Position numbers and translations under genes: made by a program. 64,000 nucleotides of DNA from positions 2,894,501-2,958,500 of the forward strand of contig NZ_JAFFHZ010000001.1 of the NCBI RefSeq assembly GCF_017052585.1. The letters run 5' to 3'. Of the stretch, positions 62,169 through 64,000 are shown one piece after another. Under the pieces are notes generated by a model. The model was not told the origin of the DNA and did not search any database. It was given only the letters and a program-made list of their open reading frames with translations. The stretch comes from Paenibacillus apiarius. GTDB lineage: Bacteria > Bacillota > Bacilli > Paenibacillales > Paenibacillaceae. Numbering within the stretch: position 1 is the first letter of the stretch; each line of letters opens with the position of its first letter.

Positions 62169-63008
62169 CTATATTTTTGCCTTGCGGCGGTATTCGTTCG
62201 GAGTCATGCCAACAAGGGACTTGAAGGTGCGCGAGAAGTGGGATGCATCTTTAAATCCGGCTTGAAGTCCGATATGGGTAACGGTTACGTCGGGAAAGGT
62301 CAACAGAAGCATCTTCGCCTGACTGATGCGCCGTCTTGTCACATATTCGAAGATCGTCAAGCCCGTTACTTGCTTGAATGATTTAATGAGGTGGTATTTG
62401 CTCGCGTGCAGCCGGGCTTCCATGTCATCCAACGACAGATCGTCCTCATGCAAATGGGTCTCCACATACTCCACTATCCGCTCAGCCCATACGATCGGCT
62501 TGGAAGAGTCTTGTTGCCCGGTTCCGAATGTGGATTCACACTGTTCATACAGGAACAAAAATAAATCCAAGAGTGCCGTACGGAGCCGAATCTGAGCCAC
62601 TTTGCCTTCTACTTCATAGAATCGGTGCAGCCGGAAAAGCAGTTCCTCGGCTTCCGCGCGCTGCTCATCCTGCAGCCGGAGATGCTTGTTCCGCAGGGCG
62701 CGGAACGGCTGCAGCACATCAAAATCGCACAGCGGCTTGCACCATGCTTCCGCTTCGCACGGATCGAACAGCATCGTCGTGCGGACGTATGCCTCGCGCC
62801 TATCCGGTATAGGGCCGTGTCTGGCCATTCCATTCATAATAATAATGTCGCCCGGAACGAGCTGCAGCTGTTCTTGCCCCAACAAATACTCGCAGCGTCC
62901 GCTGTGAAACATATACACTTCATATCCGAAATGCGTATGAAATGACGAATGAATCGGCTTCGTCGTGCGATAGTCCAATGAAAGTATCGGAGTAGGAATA
63001 AGCGGCAA
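62169..63008 (-). CDS. AraC-family transcriptional regulator
   Basis: The 279-residue protein has an N-terminal cupin ligand-binding domain (FHTHFGYEVYMFHSGRCEYLLGQEQLQLVPGDIIIMNG) and a C-terminal pair of helix-turn-helices (LSLDDMEARLHASKYHLIKSFKQVTGLTIFEYVTRRRISQAK and VTHIGLQAGFKDASHFSRTFKSLVGMTPNEYR). I prefer the TTG at 63008 because GAAAGGAGGG precedes it; the ATG at 63038 lies upstream of that site. It is divergent from the NagA-like gene and likely controls it, so the ligand is probably a sugar. Confidence 0.88.
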   Translation of the reverse strand: MPLIPTPILSLDYRTTKPIHSSFHTHFGYEVYMFHSGRCEYLLGQEQLQLVPGDIIIMNGMARHGPIPDRREAYVRTTMLFDPCEAEAWCKPLCDFDVLQPFRALRNKHLRLQDEQRAEAEELLFRLHRFYEVEGKVAQIRLRTALLDLFLFLYEQCESTFGTGQQDSSKPIVWAERIVEYVETHLHEDDLSLDDMEARLHASKYHLIKSFKQVTGLTIFEYVTRRRISQAKMLLLTFPDVTVTHIGLQAGFKDASHFSRTFKSLVGMTPNEYRRKAKI

Positions 63009-63273
63009 CGCGAGCCCTCCTTTCGTCGGAATCCTCATATTTCCATCATAACCGAAACGGCGGGCCAGAGGAAACGAAAGAGCGGCAGTTTCATTGTCTG
63101 TTTGCTGGCCTCATATTGGCATTGTACGGCCCACTTTCGCACAATGTTGGCGTATTGCAACCTATCCGTTGTAGAAGCGCGGCAGCCTTTCTATAATCAG
63201 ACTAAGCATGGAAGAAAAAGCATATTTTTGAATGGAGGCACGTCTTCATTTGCACAGAGAGGCGGGAGGATGC

Positions 63274-64000
63274 ATGACTGTAATCGAGGGATATTGTCTG
63301 CTTGGCGGCGGGTTCAGACGATGGGATATAGGCGATGATGGGCGCGTTGCGGCGGTTCACAAAGTTCATCCCCTCTTTTTTGCATCAACCGATTCACAGG
63401 AGCCGGTTGCGGCTGGAGCATCGGACGCATGGCCCGGCACTATCGGTTCTGGGCCACAGTACAGCTTCATTGCTCCGGGACTTATCGATCTGCAGCTCAA
63501 CGGCTGTTTCGGCATCGACTTCAATCAGACCTCCCTTACGGCCGGGCAGGTTCATGAAGCTACGCGCAAGCTGTGGCGGCATGGCGTTACCACGTATTAT
63601 CCAACAGTCATTACGAATACGGATGACAGCATTGCGCAGATCGTGTCCACGATTGCGGCAGCGTGCGAAGAGGATGAGCTTACGGCGCTTAGCATTGCCG
63701 GGATTCATTTGGAAGGACCTTATTTATCGATGGAAGACGGGGCGCGCGGAGCCCATGACAAACAGTATATTTGCCCGCCGGATATGACGCAGTTCGCGCG
63801 TTGGCAGCAGGCATCCGGCGGCCGCATACGTCTCGTCACCCTGTCGCCGGAGTGGGAGGAAGCGCCAGCATTCATCGCGGCTGCTTGGGCAAACGGCGTT
63901 ACGGCATCCATCGGACATACGTCGGCATCGCCGGAGCAGGTGCGCCAGGCCGCGCAAGCCGGCGCGCGCATGTCAACGCATCTCGGCAACGGAGCGCACC
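63274..64000 (+). CDS. nagA: NagA-like N-acetylglucosamine-6-phosphate deacetylase, N-terminal part (runs off the window)
   Basis: The amidohydrolase has YSFIAPGLIDLQLNGCFGIDFNQ, GIHLEGPYLS with the metal-binding Glu, RGAHDKQY, TASIGHTSASPEQV with a metal His, and STHLGNGAH with another. The spacing fits NagA, which removes acetyl from GlcNAc-6-phosphate, although some amidohydrolases on other sugars share these motifs. About 242 codons are present; the end lies past 64000. The ATG follows GGCGGGAGGATGC. Confidence 0.78.
   Translation, partial: MTVIEGYCLLGGGFRRWDIGDDGRVAAVHKVHPLFFASTDSQEPVAAGASDAWPGTIGSGPQYSFIAPGLIDLQLNGCFGIDFNQTSLTAGQVHEATRKLWRHGVTTYYPTVITNTDDSIAQIVSTIAAACEEDELTALSIAGIHLEGPYLSMEDGARGAHDKQYICPPDMTQFARWQQASGGRIRLVTLSPEWEEAPAFIAAAWANGVTASIGHTSASPEQVRQAAQAGARMSTHLGNGAH

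Overview
The window looks like chromosomal DNA from a Paenibacillaceae-type member of the Bacillota. The evidence is strong purine-rich ribosome binding sites with frequent GTG and TTG starts, U-tailed hairpin terminators, LplB-type sugar ABC transporters paired with large membrane AraC sensors, a YneF-type small membrane protein, a DUF2935-superoxide dismutase fusion, a THI-box riboswitch before thiC, and phenylacetate genes of Gram-positive type. This placement is inferred from gene content; no alignment was run. No rRNA, tRNA or CRISPR array was seen.

Layout. 1-5.5 kb: end of a TauE/SafE permease gene, mutY, a secreted GH85 endo-beta-N-acetylglucosaminidase and def. 5.5-11 kb: a sulfatase locus, with a Cys-type sulfatase on the plus strand and a divergent minus-strand operon of two short CHR-family transporters, a ROK regulator and the formylglycine-generating enzyme that would activate the sulfatase. 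11-13 kb: an unstable patch with a 42-bp tandem repeat that has a 168-bp higher order, a degenerate ISXO2-like transposase gene and a 122-bp direct duplication. 13-27 kb: mixed housekeeping and accessory genes, namely a TVP38-type membrane protein, sodA, a GNAT, a DUF402 protein, a QueG-Ogt fusion, a YneF-like protein, folE, a PhzF protein, a GATC-type adenine methylase with a PD-(D/E)XK nuclease, a DUF2935-SOD fusion, an alpha/beta hydrolase and an IclR regulator. 27-36 kb: a carbohydrate-uptake operon (two permeases, binding lipoprotein, Gfo/Idh/MocA oxidoreductase) with a divergent AraC sensor, then a lone PTS IIC-type protein.

36.4-57.6 kb is the main feature: about 20 kb of same-strand, often overlapping genes. 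They run from a TrpXYZ-type ABC transporter, through a complete four-gene 2-oxo acid dehydrogenase complex, to a phenylacetyl-CoA catabolic set (paaABCD, an aldehyde dehydrogenase, EthD, paaI, two crotonases, paaK, paaG, paaH, a degenerate second dehydrogenase, paaJ, a FlK-like thioesterase) and the regulator paaX. The order suggests uptake of an aromatic or 2-oxo acid precursor, conversion to an acyl-CoA by PaaK and/or the dehydrogenase complex, epoxidation by PaaABC, isomerisation by PaaG, ring opening, and beta-oxidation to acetyl-CoA and succinyl-CoA. No paaE reductase gene and no fused PaaZ hydratase domain are present.

58-64 kb: THI-box riboswitch and thiC, a flavin-reductase-like gene divergent from an ArsR-type regulator, and an AraC regulator divergent from a NagA-like amidohydrolase that runs off the window end.
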